DNA of 9,125 nt from VEQN01 sp036405975 (GCA_036405975.1 DASWWM010000012.1:1-9125); one strand, 5' to 3'. Shown: positions 1 to 6,971, counted from the first letter of the stretch. Notes: generated by a model from the sequence alone, not told the origin. Numbers and translations: made by a program.

Positions 1-561
1 CCGGATTGAGAAGTCGAAGTCAGCACCAGAGACGAGCTGTTCGTCGAACAGCCCGGCCTTTGTACAAAGGCCTTTTTTGAACATCAAAAAAGGCCCAAAG
101 ATCATTGACCTTGTGAATTCAGATTCAGGGAAATGAGCATGCGATACAAGGGTTCCTTTTACAGTTCCTCCGGGAGCAAACTTTCTCACGATCTCATAAT
201 CGCCAAAAGCAATGTCTGCGTTCTTGCCTTTGATTGCTTTCACCTGAAGCTCGATAGAGTCGGGAGTTCGAAGGTCGTCGACGTTCCAGATGGTAAGATA
301 CTCACCAGAAGCTTCCTTGATGCATGTATTCATCGAGTTTCCGATCGGTACTACGGGAGTCGTGATGATGTGCTTGATCCGGCCGGGGTATTTTTCTTGG
401 AACTCTTTGACCCAGGCAATCTCTTCTTCGTCGGGTTCATTGTGATCAAGAACCACTTCAAGCTGATCAAACACAGTCTGCTTCGGCAATTCTTCAAGAA
501 AAAGCTTGAGGTATGGCTTCATTCGGAAACAAGGTGTAATTGTGCTTACTGTTGGTTTCAT
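1..561 (-). CDS. Family 2 (GT-A fold) glycosyltransferase, C-terminal part missing at the window edge
   Basis: Reading the minus strand from the ATG at 561 gives 187 codons without a stop, running off the left edge. The N-terminus has the usual GT2 first strand (VSTITPCFR, residues 5-13), followed by an E-V-V-L-D strand near 35-39. WNVDD (92-96) sits where GT2 enzymes carry the metal- and nucleotide-binding DxD-like motif. GLFDEQLVSGADFDFSIR (170-187) matches the family pattern G-x-FDE-x(4)-G-x-D-x-D-x(3)-R around the acceptor site. The enzyme should transfer a sugar from a nucleotide donor to a growing glycan on the cytoplasmic face; donor and acceptor cannot be read. It starts 10 nt after the stop of the epimerase gene, so it is very likely co-transcribed and perhaps translationally coupled. 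No Shine-Dalgarno sequence precedes it, only an A-rich stretch. The nucleotide sequence near the edge holds three adjacent palindromes, described separately. Confidence 0.9.
   Translation of the reverse strand, partial: MKPTVSTITPCFRMKPYLKLFLEELPKQTVFDQLEVVLDHNEPDEEEIAWVKEFQEKYPGRIKHIITTPVVPIGNSMNTCIKEASGEYLTIWNVDDLRTPDSIELQVKAIKGKNADIAFGDYEIVRKFAPGGTVKGTLVSHAHFPESEFTRSMIFGPFLMFKKGLCTKAGLFDEQLVSGADFDFSIR
36..95. repeat. Three adjacent or overlapping inverted repeats inside the glycosyltransferase gene
   Basis: Arms 36-43 and 45-52 are an 8-bp inverted repeat around one base. Positions 55-72 are a perfect 18-bp palindrome (GGCCTTTGTACAAAGGCC) followed on the plus strand by six T. Arms 69-80 and 84-95 are a 12-bp inverted repeat with a 3-nt spacer. 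The second and third share bases 69-72 and so cannot both form completely. The minus-strand reading frame passes through intact and encodes well-conserved GT2 residues, so this is not a gene boundary. On the plus strand the 55-78 segment has the form of an intrinsic terminator. Function is unknown and it may be chance. Confidence 0.6.
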
Positions 562-571
562 TTTTTTATTG

Positions 572-1414
572 TTACTTGATCATTTTTAATTCCCGCATCT
601 GCTTGATAATGTCCCTGATTCCGTCTTCTAGCTTTATTTCAGGCTTCCAGAATTGAAATATGTACTGCGAAGGCTCGATTTTCATTGAATGCTGTACCTC
701 GTCATGTGCTTCCGAAGGAAGCACCGGAATATTTTCGAAGTTCGAGCTGATCATGCCTGCGATATCGATGACCTTGCTCCATTCGAAGCTCGAGACATGG
801 AGAGGCTGATCAGGATTGATATCCGCATATCGCTCAGAAAGGGTGACGAGGCATCGAGAGCAGTCTTCTGCATGAAGGAACTGTCGGCTTTCTTCTCCAT
901 TTGTCATGAGTTCTATCTTGCCTGTCTGGTCTGCCTTGAGAATGAGGTCGGTGATAACGTGGGACTTCTCGAGGTCTCGTTCAAGTCCGTATACATTCCA
1001 GAACTGCACAACTCTTCCTCCGATAGACCGTGTCATTTTTTCTCCAAGGTTTTTTAGCAATCCATATGTCGAGAAGGACATTGAAGACATCTGGCTTGAT
1101 GCGAAGAGGAATGGCTTATTGTATTTCTTAAGCACACCGAACGTATTGACCATGATCTTCTGGTTGTTTGTCATATAGTCATACGTATCCTGGTATTTTT
1201 TCAGATACTTTGCTCCTCCTATATCGAAAGCGAGGAAGAATACGAAATCGCATTCCTTTACTGCAGCATCGAGCAGCGGATTGTCGTTAGTTCGCAAGTC
1301 TTCGTCTGGGCCTCTTACCAGATCGAATTCAACATATTCATGTCCGTGCTTCTTCAGATATTCGCAGAGCTCAGCTCCGATCTGGCCGGACGACCCCAGT
1401 ACCAAGTATTTCAT
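572..1414 (-). CDS. NAD(P)-dependent epimerase/dehydratase, extended SDR family (nucleotide-sugar enzyme)
   Basis: This 280-residue protein begins with a Rossmann strand and the dinucleotide loop G7-S-S-G-Q-I-G13. An acidic residue ends the second strand (D31), which favours NAD(H) in this family. The catalytic pair is Y117 and K121 (Y-G-L-L-K), preceded by the FASS strand end (104-107) that usually supplies the catalytic Ser/Thr. N140-V-Y-G143 matches the conserved substrate-side segment of extended SDRs, and FLHAEDCSR (179-187) matches their usual F-hVxD region. Such enzymes epimerise, dehydrate or reduce sugars bound to nucleotides in the cytoplasm; which sugar is not readable here. I chose the ATG at 1414 because the Rossmann fold starts at once. 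A GTG at 1456, overlapping the flippase stop, would add 14 residues with no fold role. It lies between the flippase and glycosyltransferase genes in a leftward operon. At 280 residues it is slightly short for the family. Confidence 0.88.
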   Translation of the reverse strand: MKYLVLGSSGQIGAELCEYLKKHGHEYVEFDLVRGPDEDLRTNDNPLLDAAVKECDFVFFLAFDIGGAKYLKKYQDTYDYMTNNQKIMVNTFGVLKKYNKPFLFASSQMSSMSFSTYGLLKNLGEKMTRSIGGRVVQFWNVYGLERDLEKSHVITDLILKADQTGKIELMTNGEESRQFLHAEDCSRCLVTLSERYADINPDQPLHVSSFEWSKVIDIAGMISSNFENIPVLPSEAHDEVQHSMKIEPSQYIFQFWKPEIKLEDGIRDIIKQMRELKMIK

Positions 1415-1452
1415 CGTAATTGTCTTTAATGTATGTAAGTGGTCCAATGATA

Positions 1453-2763
1453 TCACGCTTTTGCGTTCAGGGGCTCTTCAAATGGCTTTATTTTGAATAC
1501 GTAATATAAAGGGAAGGAGAGAAGGGTGTATGAAATAAGTGTGGCTACGGCAGCACCATTGATGCCATAAGCCGGAATCATGTATAGGTTGAGAGCGATG
1601 TTTACAACCATTGCCAAAAGAGAACTGCAGAAAAGAACCCCTTTCCTGTTCTCATTAATAAGGAAGTAATGCATTGCTAGGCTGGAAGCCATGCAGACAG
1701 AGGCCCAGGTGTAGATGGAAAGAACACCTGCACTGGCGGCGTATTCCGGGCCGTACGCAAGGTTGATAATGAATCCTGAAAGCAGTGATACCGGAATCGC
1801 GACGACAGTTGCAAGTCCAATCAGACTGCCAGAAAGTGCCAGCACTCTTTTTTTGTATGTCGCCGTCGATGTCCGTTTCGCATTTACAATTGCGGGGAAC
1901 AGGGAAGAGGCGATGATGCCGGGAATGAAGTTCCAGACCTCGGCGAGTCGGACTGCTGCGTCGTAGAGTCCGACAGACTCGCTGTCGAGCATGTTCTTGA
2001 TCATGACCTGGTCAATCCGCGTATAGATGACAGCAAAGACCGACGTAAGAAGCAGCGGCCAAGAATCCTTGAGGATGCTGACAGCAATCCTTCTGTCGAA
2101 TTTCCATGCAAGAATCGATCCGTATTTCTTCTGTCTAAATATAATGTACAGGCTTGCGTACAAGAGCGACTCAAGAAGCAGGATGAATGAAAGATAGATG
2201 ATTCCCTTGTCGAAATAGAATACAGCGACCTTGAGAGCATTCAATATGACCGTTGTTGCAAGTGCAATAAGAGACGGATACTTTTGCTGTACATGCGATT
2301 GGAACTCATACGCAATGATGTTGAATGAATTGAATATGTACGTAAGCGATATGATGACGATCAAATAAAACGAGATATCTTTTGGGGAGAGGGCAATTGC
2401 TCCTCCTATTGCAAGAAGGGTTGCTGCAACTCCTGCCATGAGCTTGAGCCCTAAAGCCGATCCCATGTACTCATTCACCTGGCGCGGGTGCTTCACGAGG
2501 TCTCTGTACAAGACGGTGTCGATTCCAAGGGTCGCTAGTATTGAAAAGATTCCCACGAAGCTGATGGCGTAACTCAATTGCCCGTAGTTCTCGGGTCCGA
2601 GATATCGCACCATGTATAGTGTGACAAAAAATGAGATGACCAGACTTATGATCCTTGTTCCAAGCGACCAGCCCGTGCTCCTGGAATATTTTTTGAAGCC
2701 TGCTCCATTGATGAAATTTTTCAGTCTCCAGCCAAGCTGGGTACGGGGCGTGTTTGGTTCCAT
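1453..2763 (-). CDS. Polysaccharide flippase, MOP superfamily (Wzx-like)
   Basis: This 436-residue integral membrane protein has about 12 hydrophobic helices and a short basic cytoplasmic N-terminus (residues 1-30). Family signatures are visible in order: YLGPENYGQLSYA (54-66) after the first helix; RIDQVMI (249-255) and VGLYDAAVRLAE (264-275) near the start of the second half, followed by FPAI (289-292); and N-x-Y-M-I-P-x-Y-G-I-x-G-A-A (392-405) near the C-terminus. Proteins of this family move undecaprenyl-diphosphate-linked oligosaccharides from the inner to the outer face of the cytoplasmic membrane. Length is normal for the family. It is the first gene of the leftward operon and stands back to back with the ligase-like gene, which would use the flipped substrate. 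An extended -10 element lies about 20 nt before the ATG, and there is no Shine-Dalgarno sequence. The stop is TGA, which argues against a recoded UGA in this organism. Confidence 0.93.
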   Translation of the reverse strand: MEPNTPRTQLGWRLKNFINGAGFKKYSRSTGWSLGTRIISLVISFFVTLYMVRYLGPENYGQLSYAISFVGIFSILATLGIDTVLYRDLVKHPRQVNEYMGSALGLKLMAGVAATLLAIGGAIALSPKDISFYLIVIISLTYIFNSFNIIAYEFQSHVQQKYPSLIALATTVILNALKVAVFYFDKGIIYLSFILLLESLLYASLYIIFRQKKYGSILAWKFDRRIAVSILKDSWPLLLTSVFAVIYTRIDQVMIKNMLDSESVGLYDAAVRLAEVWNFIPGIIASSLFPAIVNAKRTSTATYKKRVLALSGSLIGLATVVAIPVSLLSGFIINLAYGPEYAASAGVLSIYTWASVCMASSLAMHYFLINENRKGVLFCSSLLAMVVNIALNLYMIPAYGINGAAVATLISYTLLSFPLYYVFKIKPFEEPLNAKA

Positions 2764-2783
2764 GACGAGTGTGTTGTACGGCC

Positions 2784-2792
2784 ATTATACCA
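2784..2792 (-). promoter_or_regulatory. Extended -10 promoter for the flippase operon
   Basis: The minus strand reads TGGTATAAT, a perfect sigma-70-type -10 hexamer with an upstream TG in the extended position. The -35 region at 17-nt spacing (2807-2812) does not resemble TTGACA, which an extended -10 can tolerate. The predicted transcription start near 2777 gives a leader of only about 14 nt before the ATG at 2763. Confidence 0.6.
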
Positions 2793-2812
2793 GCTTTTGC
2801 CCATATTTTGGT

Positions 2813-2850
2813 GTGATATACTTCTGGGCATATCAGATAATACATATATA
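2813..2850 (+). promoter_or_regulatory. Promoter region for the ligase/TPR gene
   Basis: Two readings are possible. GATAAT at 2836-2841 has a partial -35 (GTGATA, 2813-2818) at 17-nt spacing and would give a leader of about 9 nt. TATATA at 2845-2850 lies exactly 6 nt before the ATG at 2857, placing the transcription start at the A of the start codon. Either way the leader is very short or absent. The region overlaps upstream DNA of the divergent flippase promoter. Confidence 0.5.
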
Positions 2851-2856
2851 GACAGC

Positions 2857-5115
2857 ATGAACCGAACTTTCAATAAGATTCTCGAATATACGGCCATCGG
2901 CTCGGTATTCGCGACAGTCTTCGTTCCACTGATGGTCAGCGTATCTCTCTTCTTTCCGTACATAACTGGGAAGGCCCACTTGTTCAGGCTGCTCGTCCTT
3001 CTTGCAACGGCTGCATATCTTCTTCTTGTCATCCGGGACAGGTCGTTCCTTCCGCGGAAGAACGTGCTGCTCTGGTCGTCGGTCGCATTCGCTGCGGTTC
3101 TCGGTGTCGCGACCCTCACATCCGTCGATCCTTCGAGGAGCTTCTGGAGCAACTTCGAGCGAATGGAAGGGTATGTGACCATCCTTCATCTCCTGGCTCT
3201 CTTCATTGTATCCTGTTCAGTGCTTCGAACTCGCGCATTGTGGGCTGTGCTCTTCAGCGTCTCTCTGGGCGTAAGCATCGTCATGGGGCTTCAGGGATTC
3301 GCCGAATTGGCTGAGAAGAAAGGCGTATTCGGCTCGTTCCGAATGTCGGGAACTCTCGGAAACTCATCATATCTTGGAATCTACTCTCTCATGCATGTAT
3401 TCATGGCAGGATTCCTCGCGACGGCGCTGCTCAAGGCAAAACCGTTCGTTGAGGCTCCTGGCAGGTATATCGGTCTCGGAGCAATCGGCCTATTCAACCT
3501 GATCGTGATGTACAGCACGGGTACGCGCGGTTCATTCGCCGGTCTGGTTGCCGGACTGTTCATTGTCACGGTACTCGTAGCCGTCTTTGAGAAGAACAAT
3601 AAGGCATATCGAAAGGCGGCTATCGGAGCACTGGCTGTCGTTCTCGTCGTCGTGTCTCTTCTTGGCGCGCTCAAGAATACCGCATTCATCAAGGGAAATG
3701 ACCTTCTTTATAGGTTCAGCTCGCTTGTAACTACTGACGTTAAGGGCGTCCTGGCCGAACAGGGCAAGGCACGAACCCTTCTTTGGGGCATGGCATGGGA
3801 AGGCGTGAAGGAGAAGCCTCTCCTCGGTTGGGGGCAGGACAATTTCGGATTCGTTTTTGCCAAGCATTACGATCCGGCCATGTATGGACAGGAACAGTGG
3901 TTCGACAGAACGCATAACGTATTCATGGACTGGCTGATCGCATCGGGCTTCATGGGACTCATAAGCTATCTCGGACTCTTTGGGGCAGCTCTGTATATGA
4001 TCTGGAGAAACAGGTCGTCTGAGGCGGAATGGACCATCTCTGAGCGAGCAATCCTTACCGGATTCCTGGCCGCATACTTCGTCCACAACCTGTTCGTATT
4101 CGACAACCTCTCAAGCTACATCCTGTTCTTCCTCGTTCTCGCATATGCAAGCGCACGGAATGACGGGCGAACCGGGAATGACATCTCATCATCGAAGGTG
4201 GCACCTCTTGTCTCATCTGAGCCTGTTCAGTATGTCGCCGGGACGCTGATCGCAGTCGCTTTGGTATCGGGAATGTACTTCGTCGTGTACAAGCCGTATG
4301 CGGCAGGAAAGGCCCTCATCTCTGCGCTTCAGGCATCGTCCGCACAGAACCCTTCGGCTGAAAACATCACTGCGCTTTACAAGAAGGCTCTCTCATATGA
4401 CACCTTCGGGACTACCGAGATCAATGAGCGACTGGCGGAGGCTGCTCCGCAGCTCATTCAGGCAAATCAGGGGCAGCCCGTTGCCGATGAGCTCATTCGG
4501 CTCGTAGCCACTCAATACGAAGAGGCATTCAAGAAGACACCCGGGGATCCGCGACCGTTCATCTTTTACGGAATGTTCATGCAAAGGCTCGGATTGTACG
4601 ACGATGCGCTCATGTATATCGACAAGGCCCTCGCTCTCTCTCCGTCAAAGCAGTCATTCCATTATCAGCGAGGTCTCACTCTCGTCGCACAGACGAAGAT
4701 GACCGAAGCCTCTGAGTCATTCAAGACTGCATACGAGCTCGACAAGTCGAACCTCGAGGCGAAGAATCTGTATGGAATCTCGCTCATCTATGCCAGCCGG
4801 CTTCAGGATGCACGCGTGCTCTTCGGAGATGACATGAATTCCTGGGGCGATGCCCGAGTGCTCAGCGTCCTTGAGGAAACCATGAACTTCGCGGAAATCG
4901 TCAGGATCGCAAAAGCTCGAGTTGCCGAGAATCCTGAGAACCCTCAGCATCGAATGTTCCTTGCCAGCGCATATCTGAAGGCGAAGCAGCCAGCTAACGC
5001 CATCGTTGAAATCCAGGCAGTTATCGACATGGTCCCTGAATTCAAGGCTCAGGGCGAGTCGTACATAAAAGATATCCGAGCAGGGAAGGATCCTTCAGCC
5101 CAGTCTGCCCAATAA
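2857..5115 (+). CDS. O-antigen ligase/polymerase-like membrane protein (Wzy_C type) fused to a TPR domain
   Basis: This 752-residue protein has about a dozen membrane helices spanning roughly residues 11-478, then a soluble C-terminus. Family signatures are SGTLGNSSYLG (164-174), TGTRGS (221-226), the large outside loop with R306-x(3)-W and PLLGWG (321-326), and D350-R-T-H353-N followed by a helix. The loop Arg and His match residues considered essential in WaaL/PglL-type ligases. After the last helix (about 457-478), helix pairs resembling TPRs occupy about 566-599, 600-633 and 697-730. The protein should take a lipid-linked glycan at the outer membrane face and polymerise it or transfer it to an acceptor; the TPR domain could bind that acceptor. 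I chose the ATG at 2857, which opens a normal N-terminus before the first helix. An upstream ATG at 2797 would add 20 residues encoded across the promoter region. A strong terminator follows. WaaL, PglL and Wzy roles cannot be separated here. Confidence 0.88.
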   Translation: MNRTFNKILEYTAIGSVFATVFVPLMVSVSLFFPYITGKAHLFRLLVLLATAAYLLLVIRDRSFLPRKNVLLWSSVAFAAVLGVATLTSVDPSRSFWSNFERMEGYVTILHLLALFIVSCSVLRTRALWAVLFSVSLGVSIVMGLQGFAELAEKKGVFGSFRMSGTLGNSSYLGIYSLMHVFMAGFLATALLKAKPFVEAPGRYIGLGAIGLFNLIVMYSTGTRGSFAGLVAGLFIVTVLVAVFEKNNKAYRKAAIGALAVVLVVVSLLGALKNTAFIKGNDLLYRFSSLVTTDVKGVLAEQGKARTLLWGMAWEGVKEKPLLGWGQDNFGFVFAKHYDPAMYGQEQWFDRTHNVFMDWLIASGFMGLISYLGLFGAALYMIWRNRSSEAEWTISERAILTGFLAAYFVHNLFVFDNLSSYILFFLVLAYASARNDGRTGNDISSSKVAPLVSSEPVQYVAGTLIAVALVSGMYFVVYKPYAAGKALISALQASSAQNPSAENITALYKKALSYDTFGTTEINERLAEAAPQLIQANQGQPVADELIRLVATQYEEAFKKTPGDPRPFIFYGMFMQRLGLYDDALMYIDKALALSPSKQSFHYQRGLTLVAQTKMTEASESFKTAYELDKSNLEAKNLYGISLIYASRLQDARVLFGDDMNSWGDARVLSVLEETMNFAEIVRIAKARVAENPENPQHRMFLASAYLKAKQPANAIVEIQAVIDMVPEFKAQGESYIKDIRAGKDPSAQSAQ

Positions 5116-5140
5116 TTTAGATTCCATTGGGTGGGAATAA

Positions 5141-5183
5141 AGAACACCGGCCGGGCTGTTATCAACAGCCCGGCCGGTGTTTT
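5141..5183 (+). terminator. Strong intrinsic terminator after the ligase gene
   Basis: A perfect 18-bp GC-rich inverted repeat (5143-5160 with 5164-5181) encloses a 3-nt loop. It extends to about 20 bp if one G-U pair is allowed, and ends in TTTT. It starts 26 nt after the ligase stop. The stem is unusually long for an intrinsic terminator. Confidence 0.88.
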
Positions 5184-5199
5184 CGGTGTACCGAAGCGT

Positions 5200-5205
5200 T
5201 ATAAT
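5200..5205 (+). promoter_or_regulatory. Likely -10 box for the exported coiled-coil protein gene
   Basis: A perfect TATAAT lies 16 nt after the terminator. No good -35 is visible at 16-18 nt spacing, where the sequence is the terminator arm and T tract. The predicted start near 5212 would give a leader of about 65 nt containing two small hairpins. Confidence 0.4.
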
Positions 5206-5210
5206 TTAAG

Positions 5211-5245
5211 CACACATGCCTCTGTGTGAATTTCTCATGAAATTC
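5211..5245 (+). promoter_or_regulatory. Two adjacent hairpins in the leader of the exported protein gene
   Basis: Arms CACACA (5211-5216) and TGTGTG (5223-5228) pair around a 6-nt loop. Directly beside them, GAATTTC (5228-5234) and GAAATTC (5239-5245) pair around TCAT. The first begins at the predicted transcription start, so the pair could form the 5' end structure of the mRNA. The second, as DNA, is also a possible operator-like palindrome. No known riboswitch is recognisable. Confidence 0.4.
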
Positions 5246-5276
5246 CTATCAAGGTTTAGCAATAAATACAATTATT

Positions 5277-6884
5277 ATGTTCACATCAAAAATTTCGAGA
5301 GTACTGATTCTCTCCGGGGCGGGAATTGGCCTGACCGCATCCGCGATGTTCGTGTCAGCACAGGTGAGCGGGAGCCTTAATCCTGTTACGGCACTGAAGG
5401 CGATGGTCGCGGCCGTATCCAAGTCTTGCTATACGAAGGATGACATCGCAGCCCTTGAAGCAAGGAAAGCGGCGATGAATGCTGATTATCAGGCGCTTGC
5501 AAGGACGGCTGAGGGATTCAGCATAAGGGTAAGGGGTGCCGAGCGACAGGAGATCTCGTCAAGCGTGGCTCAAAGGGTGAGCGATATTGTAAGCAGAGGG
5601 GACCAGGAAAATTTGGAAAAGTGGAAGAGTGAATATGCTGTTTTGTCTGCGAAGCAGAACCGATCCGCGCGCGAAGCGGCTGAGATGCGACGTCTCGATC
5701 AGCAGATCAAGAGCGTTGAGCGACAGGTGGCCCAAGAGGCAGAGCGCCTTGCCAGGCAGCCGAACCCGAACGACCTCGCTGACCTGAAGACGAAGCTCGC
5801 GCAGGCCGATGCGGAGAAGGATGCAAAGTTCAGAGAGCTGTCGGCGCTCACAACTGAGATCGCAAATGCCAAAAAGAAATCATGCGTTTGTATGAAGCAG
5901 GCGGACTATAGCAAGTTCCAGACTCTAGGGTCTCAGATTTCCGCCCACTCTGCGCAAATCGGGTCATTGAGACAGAAAATTTCAAGCTCGGAAGCAAATA
6001 TCCGGTCAATCGAGGCGAATATTCAGGAACTTAAGTTCTATTATGCCAATTATTCCGATACGAAGGCTAAGGTTGCGGCAAAGCAGACCGAGCTCGCAGC
6101 AGTGAAAAAGACCCTTGCAGCCGACAAGGCAGCCCTCAAGAAAGTCGAGGCTGAATTGAAAAAAGCTCAGGCTGACCAGCCAAAGCTTGCCGCCAAGCTC
6201 GCGGCTTCAGGAGGCATGATATGCGGTTCCTCAACAACGGTGGCCGTTACGTCGGGAGTTCAGTCGTCCTCCGTAACCATAAACGGGGTAAAGATGGTCC
6301 CTGGCCCTATTGCAGGTAGCTATGTTCCGGATCAGAATGCCGGTGGAAATCTTGGGTCAGGCTCCCCGATCAACATACCGAATATCCCTGCTTCTGGACC
6401 TGTGCCTGACTGCAATAATTCCGCAGATAACGGAAAATTGCTCGCGCTTCCGCCCGGCGTTACTGTTAGGGATTTGGGATATACGGCAGATCATTCGGTG
6501 ATAACCGTGTATCGTGTGGAGAGCGGCGAAAAAACTCAGCAGTACTCCCTTTGGTGCTCGTATGGAGCCCAGCCTTATGAGGCACTGAAAGCTCCCAATA
6601 TGGAAATGCGCCCGTACGTATATCGACCTCATCAGTGCGCGGACGGCATCGACAACGATGGTGATGGCCTGACAGATCTCGTCGATGCTGCGGATTGCCA
6701 GCCGGATCCAATCGAGACTCAGTGCAGCGACGGCATCGATAACGACGATGACGGCTTGATCGACGAAAACGATTCCGACTGCTTCAATGAGCAGGATGAC
6801 TGCGGAGCATACAGCTTCTGTGATACGTCTTGTCCTCAGTATGACTACTTCCAGTGCCAAGGAAGCATGACGGACGGAAATTAG
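5277..6884 (+). CDS. Exported coiled-coil protein with two Cys-bounded calcium-loop-like repeats
   Basis: I do not recognise a named family for this 535-residue protein. Residues 1-28 form a clear signal peptide: basic K5 and R8, a hydrophobic core, and V-S-A before a probable cleavage after A28. Residues about 54-200 and 208-310 are rich in Ala, Lys, Glu and Gln and look like long coiled coils, broken by a Cys pair (C203, C205). A Ser/Thr-rich segment (318-334) and a Gly/Pro/Asn-rich linker (342-378) follow, then a small domain (about 379-450). The C-terminus carries two D-G-I-D-N-D-x-D-G-L repeats, each closed by cysteines (C454-C474 and C483-C502), then a Cys-rich tail. There are 14 cysteines in total, suggesting disulfides outside the cell. 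The Asp-rich loops resemble calcium-binding surface-protein motifs. No sorting signal or C-terminal membrane anchor is visible. It sits alone between two terminators inside a glycan locus. The start is set by the signal peptide. Confidence 0.85.
   Translation: MFTSKISRVLILSGAGIGLTASAMFVSAQVSGSLNPVTALKAMVAAVSKSCYTKDDIAALEARKAAMNADYQALARTAEGFSIRVRGAERQEISSSVAQRVSDIVSRGDQENLEKWKSEYAVLSAKQNRSAREAAEMRRLDQQIKSVERQVAQEAERLARQPNPNDLADLKTKLAQADAEKDAKFRELSALTTEIANAKKKSCVCMKQADYSKFQTLGSQISAHSAQIGSLRQKISSSEANIRSIEANIQELKFYYANYSDTKAKVAAKQTELAAVKKTLAADKAALKKVEAELKKAQADQPKLAAKLAASGGMICGSSTTVAVTSGVQSSSVTINGVKMVPGPIAGSYVPDQNAGGNLGSGSPINIPNIPASGPVPDCNNSADNGKLLALPPGVTVRDLGYTADHSVITVYRVESGEKTQQYSLWCSYGAQPYEALKAPNMEMRPYVYRPHQCADGIDNDGDGLTDLVDAADCQPDPIETQCSDGIDNDDDGLIDENDSDCFNEQDDCGAYSFCDTSCPQYDYFQCQGSMTDGN
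6636..6782 (+). repeat. Tandem pair of Cys-bounded DGIDNDxDGL coding repeats
   Basis: Two units, 6636-6698 and 6723-6782, encode C-x-DGIDND-x-DGL-x-D followed by a short acidic run and a closing Cys. They are 21 and 20 residues long, separated by eight residues. The DNA of the shared core is also similar (GACGGCATCGA in both), which suggests internal duplication. The spaced Asp/Asn residues fit a calcium-binding loop. Confidence 0.75.
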
Positions 6885-6914
6885 CCCTGTGCCAAGCAAA
6901 GGTTTGAATTCCAT

Positions 6915-6939
6915 AAAAAGCCCCATAACGGGGCTTTTT
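6915..6939 (+). terminator. Intrinsic terminator after the exported protein gene
   Basis: A 10-bp perfect stem (AAAAAGCCCC, 6915-6924, with 6930-6939) has a 5-nt loop and a T5 tail. The A5 run on the other side makes it potentially bidirectional. It lies 30 nt after the stop at 6884. Confidence 0.88.
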
Positions 6940-6965
6940 GTATTTATTCGCCCGTACCTTATAAT
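6938..6965 (+). promoter_or_regulatory. Promoter of gmd, predicted to give a leaderless mRNA
   Basis: A perfect TATAAT (6960-6965) ends 6 nt before the gmd ATG at 6972, so the expected transcription start is the A of the start codon. A weak -35 (TTGTAT, 6938-6943) at 16-nt spacing overlaps the T tract of the preceding terminator. There is no Shine-Dalgarno sequence. Confidence 0.6.
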
Positions 6966-6971
6966 GCCTTC

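Noticed and set aside
133..579. Plus-strand open frame of 148 codons at the left end.
   Set aside because: It lies opposite the glycosyltransferase gene, whose minus-strand translation has clear GT2 motifs, and its own translation resembles nothing known.
1415..1456. GTG start at 1456 adding 14 residues to the epimerase, with overlap of the flippase stop.
   Set aside because: The Rossmann fold starts exactly at the ATG at 1414 and the extra residues have no family counterpart. Translational coupling from the GTG remains possible but unsupported.
2797..2856. Upstream ATG at 2797 adding 20 residues to the ligase.
   Set aside because: The extension would be encoded by the shared promoter region and has no membrane-topology role.
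3532..4086. Long minus-strand open frame of 184 codons opposite the ligase gene.
   Set aside because: It is in the shadow of a well-supported membrane protein gene, with no motifs, promoter or plausible start signal.
5216..5380. Short plus-strand frame of 54 codons overlapping the start of the exported protein gene.
   Set aside because: It has no recognisable features or ribosome-binding site and overlaps the main gene by over 100 nt. I mention it only as a possible leader frame.
6357..6926. Minus-strand open frame of 189 codons opposite the exported protein gene.
   Set aside because: Its hydrophobic, Val/Ile-rich look is produced by the complement of the Asp-rich repeat (GAC and GAT give GTC and ATC). 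The plus-strand frame has a signal peptide and clear repeats.
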